Source: Companilactobacillus mishanensis
Lineage (GTDB): Bacteria; Bacillota; Bacilli; Lactobacillales; Lactobacillaceae
Direction: 5' to 3'
Assembly: GCF_003946505.1 (NCBI RefSeq)
Contig: NZ_RHON01000001.1
Span: forward strand, 472,740 to 536,739
Length of the DNA: 64,000 nucleotides
The notes beneath the pieces are model-generated. The model did not search any database and was not told the origin of the DNA. It saw nothing but the letters and a program-made list of their open reading frames with translations. A program made the translations under genes and the position numbers. Below, piece after piece: positions 62,075 to 64,000 of this stretch. Every line of letters begins with the position of its first letter. Position 1 is the stretch's first letter.

Positions 62075-63868
62075 TTTATCGCTTCTTGCACGTAATGCAT
62101 AAAGGATAGTGACTGTATCAACTACTTCTTGAAGCAATGCCCCAATAATCGTTGGTATCAGTCCAAATGCAGCAATGATCATTAAAATGGTACAAATTAA
62201 TATACCAATTAAAACAGCTTGTTTGGCGACTTTCAAAGTATCATCGGAAATCTTTGCTACATCCCCTACTTTGCTTAAATCGTCTTTCAAAACAACTGCG
62301 TCTGCAGATTCACTTGCAGCATTTGCACCCTTGTATCCCATCGCGATACCAACATCAGCCAAAGCTAACGCTGGTGCATCATTAACACCATCCCCGACCA
62401 TAATTGTGGGATGATATTCTTTAGGTAATTCTCTGATTATTTTAACTTTATCAGCAGGCAAGCTAGAAGGATATGCTTTAGTAATACCTACTTGAGAGGC
62501 GACCGCATCGGTCGTCTCTTTTTTGTCTCCGGTGATCATCAAAATATTATTAAATCCGTAAGTCTTTAATCTGGCAATAGTTGATTTTGCTTCGGGACGA
62601 ATTTCATCCACCAAACTGAATACCCCGGCATATTTGTCATCAATTGACACATAGACAGCTGAGCCTGGTACTTTGTCGACATCTTCAGAAGTTACAAATT
62701 TACCGGTCCCAACTTTGACCTCATGTCCATTGATCGTACCAACAATACCTTCCGCCGTAAATTCTTTGACCTTATCTACATCGAGCATATTGATACCCTT
62801 ATTTTCTGCGTAATCAATAATTGCTTGAGCCATAACGTGACTAGAATTTTGTTCCAATGAAGCAGCGTACTGATAGAAAATTTCGTCATCAAAGTTATTC
62901 ACAATTCTGACATTATTTACAACCAATTTACCTCTAGTAATAGTACCTGTTTTATCAAATGCCATTGTTTTAGCAGAAGATATTTTTTCCAACGCTGTAC
63001 CAGATTTGACGATGATACCGTTTCTACTGCTGCGACTCATCCCTGATACGAAGGCAATTGGTGCTGCTAGAATTAATGGACAAGGTGAAGCAACAACTAA
63101 TACTTGCGCAATTCTAATCGGATCTTTCGAGATCCACCAAGCCAAACCTGCAATGATATATGCAGCAATCGTAAACGGAACCGCATATCTATCAGCCAAT
63201 CTCACAAAATGAGCAGGATTCGTTTCTGACTCTTTGACCAATTTAACGATGGCTTGATATTCACTCTCAGAGGCTAATTTTTCAGCTCTCATCTTGAATG
63301 GCACTTCCCCATTGATTGAGCCAGACATGACATGTGAACCTGCTGTAATGTCAACAGGTATCGATTCTCCGGTCAAAGAAGACTCATCAACACTTGATTC
63401 ACCTTCGTAAACGATTCCGTCGACTGGAACTTGCTCTTTCGGACGAATCAATAACTCGTCGCCGACTTTTACATCATCAATGTCAGTATCTTTAACATTC
63501 TCATTAACCAATACATGTGCTTTCGATGGTGAATTGTCCAATAATGATTTTAATTCACTCTTAGCTTTGTTAGCAGCATACTCTTCAAGCGAGTCACCAC
63601 CTGTTAACATCAATAGCACGATCCAACCTGCCCAATACTCCCCGAGAGCAATTGTGGCAACAATTGCTGTAATGGCCAATAGATCGACGCCAAAGTTTCC
63701 TGAGCGTAAAACCTTGATCATGTCGATAAACATTATCAATGCCAAGATAGTTCCTAATATACTAATGATCCACTGTGCAGCAAGCGGTTGATGAAATACA
63801 AATTGTAGCAATGCGGCAATCAAACCAATTACTAAAGTTCCGTATAATTTGATTTTATTTGTATTCAT
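62069..63868 (-). CDS. heavy-metal P1B-type ATPase with SPC motif
   Basis: A 599-residue cation pump without N-terminal metal-binding domain. It has TGESIPVD, the membrane metal site ASPCPLIL (SPC, not CPC), the phosphorylated Asp in AFDKTGTIT, and MVGDGVNDAPALALADVG. SPC is known for the P1B-4 group (Co, and in some Zn, Fe or Cd); the last segments read LLQEVVDTVTILYALRAR instead of the HEGGT of that group, so the metal is uncertain. In place of the usual SEHP loop it has SSHVMAQAI. AGGGGTGAT precedes the ATG. Confidence 0.88.
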   Translation of the reverse strand: MNTNKIKLYGTLVIGLIAALLQFVFHQPLAAQWIISILGTILALIMFIDMIKVLRSGNFGVDLLAITAIVATIALGEYWAGWIVLLMLTGGDSLEEYAANKAKSELKSLLDNSPSKAHVLVNENVKDTDIDDVKVGDELLIRPKEQVPVDGIVYEGESSVDESSLTGESIPVDITAGSHVMSGSINGEVPFKMRAEKLASESEYQAIVKLVKESETNPAHFVRLADRYAVPFTIAAYIIAGLAWWISKDPIRIAQVLVVASPCPLILAAPIAFVSGMSRSSRNGIIVKSGTALEKISSAKTMAFDKTGTITRGKLVVNNVRIVNNFDDEIFYQYAASLEQNSSHVMAQAIIDYAENKGINMLDVDKVKEFTAEGIVGTINGHEVKVGTGKFVTSEDVDKVPGSAVYVSIDDKYAGVFSLVDEIRPEAKSTIARLKTYGFNNILMITGDKKETTDAVASQVGITKAYPSSLPADKVKIIRELPKEYHPTIMVGDGVNDAPALALADVGIAMGYKGANAASESADAVVLKDDLSKVGDVAKISDDTLKVAKQAVLIGILICTILMIIAAFGLIPTIIGALLQEVVDTVTILYALRARSDKL

Positions 63869-63941
63869 AATCTATCACCCCTTTAAGTTAACAATATCAC
63901 AAATCAAGTTTTACTATATATGTAAATAAACAGACTAACAT

Positions 63942-63985
63942 TAATGAGGAATCATGATTCGACGGAATCGTGATTCCTCATTTTG
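63942..63985. terminator. long hairpin terminator at the right edge
   Basis: AATGAGGAATCATGATTC-GACG-GAATCGTGATTCCTCATT, a near-perfect 18-base hairpin with a T-rich tail on the plus strand. It probably ends a minus- or plus-strand gene located to the right of the window or insulates the ATPase promoter. Confidence 0.75.
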
Positions 63986-64000
63986 CTTTTACTAGTAAGA

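Overview
The window looks like chromosomal DNA of a low-GC Gram-positive bacterium of the family Lactobacillaceae; I would guess a Companilactobacillus or close relative, but the species is not fixed by anything I can see. The grounds are AT-rich codon use, strong AGGAGG-type ribosome sites with frequent TTG and GTG starts, T-box leaders on argS and leuS, an SMK (SAM-III) box on metK, a streptococcal-type CiaRH-like pair, WxL-like surface proteins and the YolD/UvrX SOS cassette.

Layout. 1-5243: arginine genes (argS 5' part with an arginine T-box, ornithine carbamoyltransferase), a 34-residue peptide gene, and a molybdenum cofactor/Fe-S patch (solo SufB/D-like protein, moaC, SufT/PaaD-like protein, moaA). 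5424-10185: an accessory region of small membrane or surface genes, ending in a 1.89 kb integrase unit bounded by two 140-bp direct repeats, the right one running into the 3' end of a tRNA-Gly gene. 10393-13140: a lipoprotein and a large secreted protein. 13488-16091: glnA and guaC. 16526-22101: a ykcC/ykcB glycosylation operon led by a 29-residue membrane peptide, divergent from a ciaR/ciaH-like two-component system, with a TTTAAG-N5-TTTAAG repeat in the shared promoter region. 22459-30745: three tandem paralogous WxL-like surface proteins, the third cut by one in-frame TAG. 30784-36978: pnuC, a PAP2 phosphatase, argGH, mscL, a RibD-C reductase and a small membrane protein. 37113-39966: arsR-arsD-arsA-arsC with no arsB. 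40012-43464: an SOS-controlled YolD/UvrX cassette, a CadD-type transporter and a cold-shock protein. 43801-48844: a second accessory stretch of small membrane/secreted proteins, an XRE regulator, an SDR and a GNAT; one gene here is a paralogue of a gene beside the integrase unit. 49030-63868: mostly housekeeping (tRNA-Leu, nnrD, MurJ-type flippase, leuS with T-box, a LysM glucosaminidase, an MFS pump, metK with SMK box, tRNA-Val, tRNA-Glu, 3-methyladenine glycosylase, a heavy-metal P-type ATPase).

The most interesting parts are the WxL tandem with its nonsense codon; the ciaRH/ykcBC divergent region with a probable CiaR operator and a hidden membrane peptide; the compact integrase unit whose repeats differ by compensatory changes in a hairpin; the arsenic operon without a pump; and a GC-rich hairpin island at about 52550-52750. 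I found no CRISPR array, no rRNA and no transposase. All identifications come from reading motifs and recalled family features, not from database searches.
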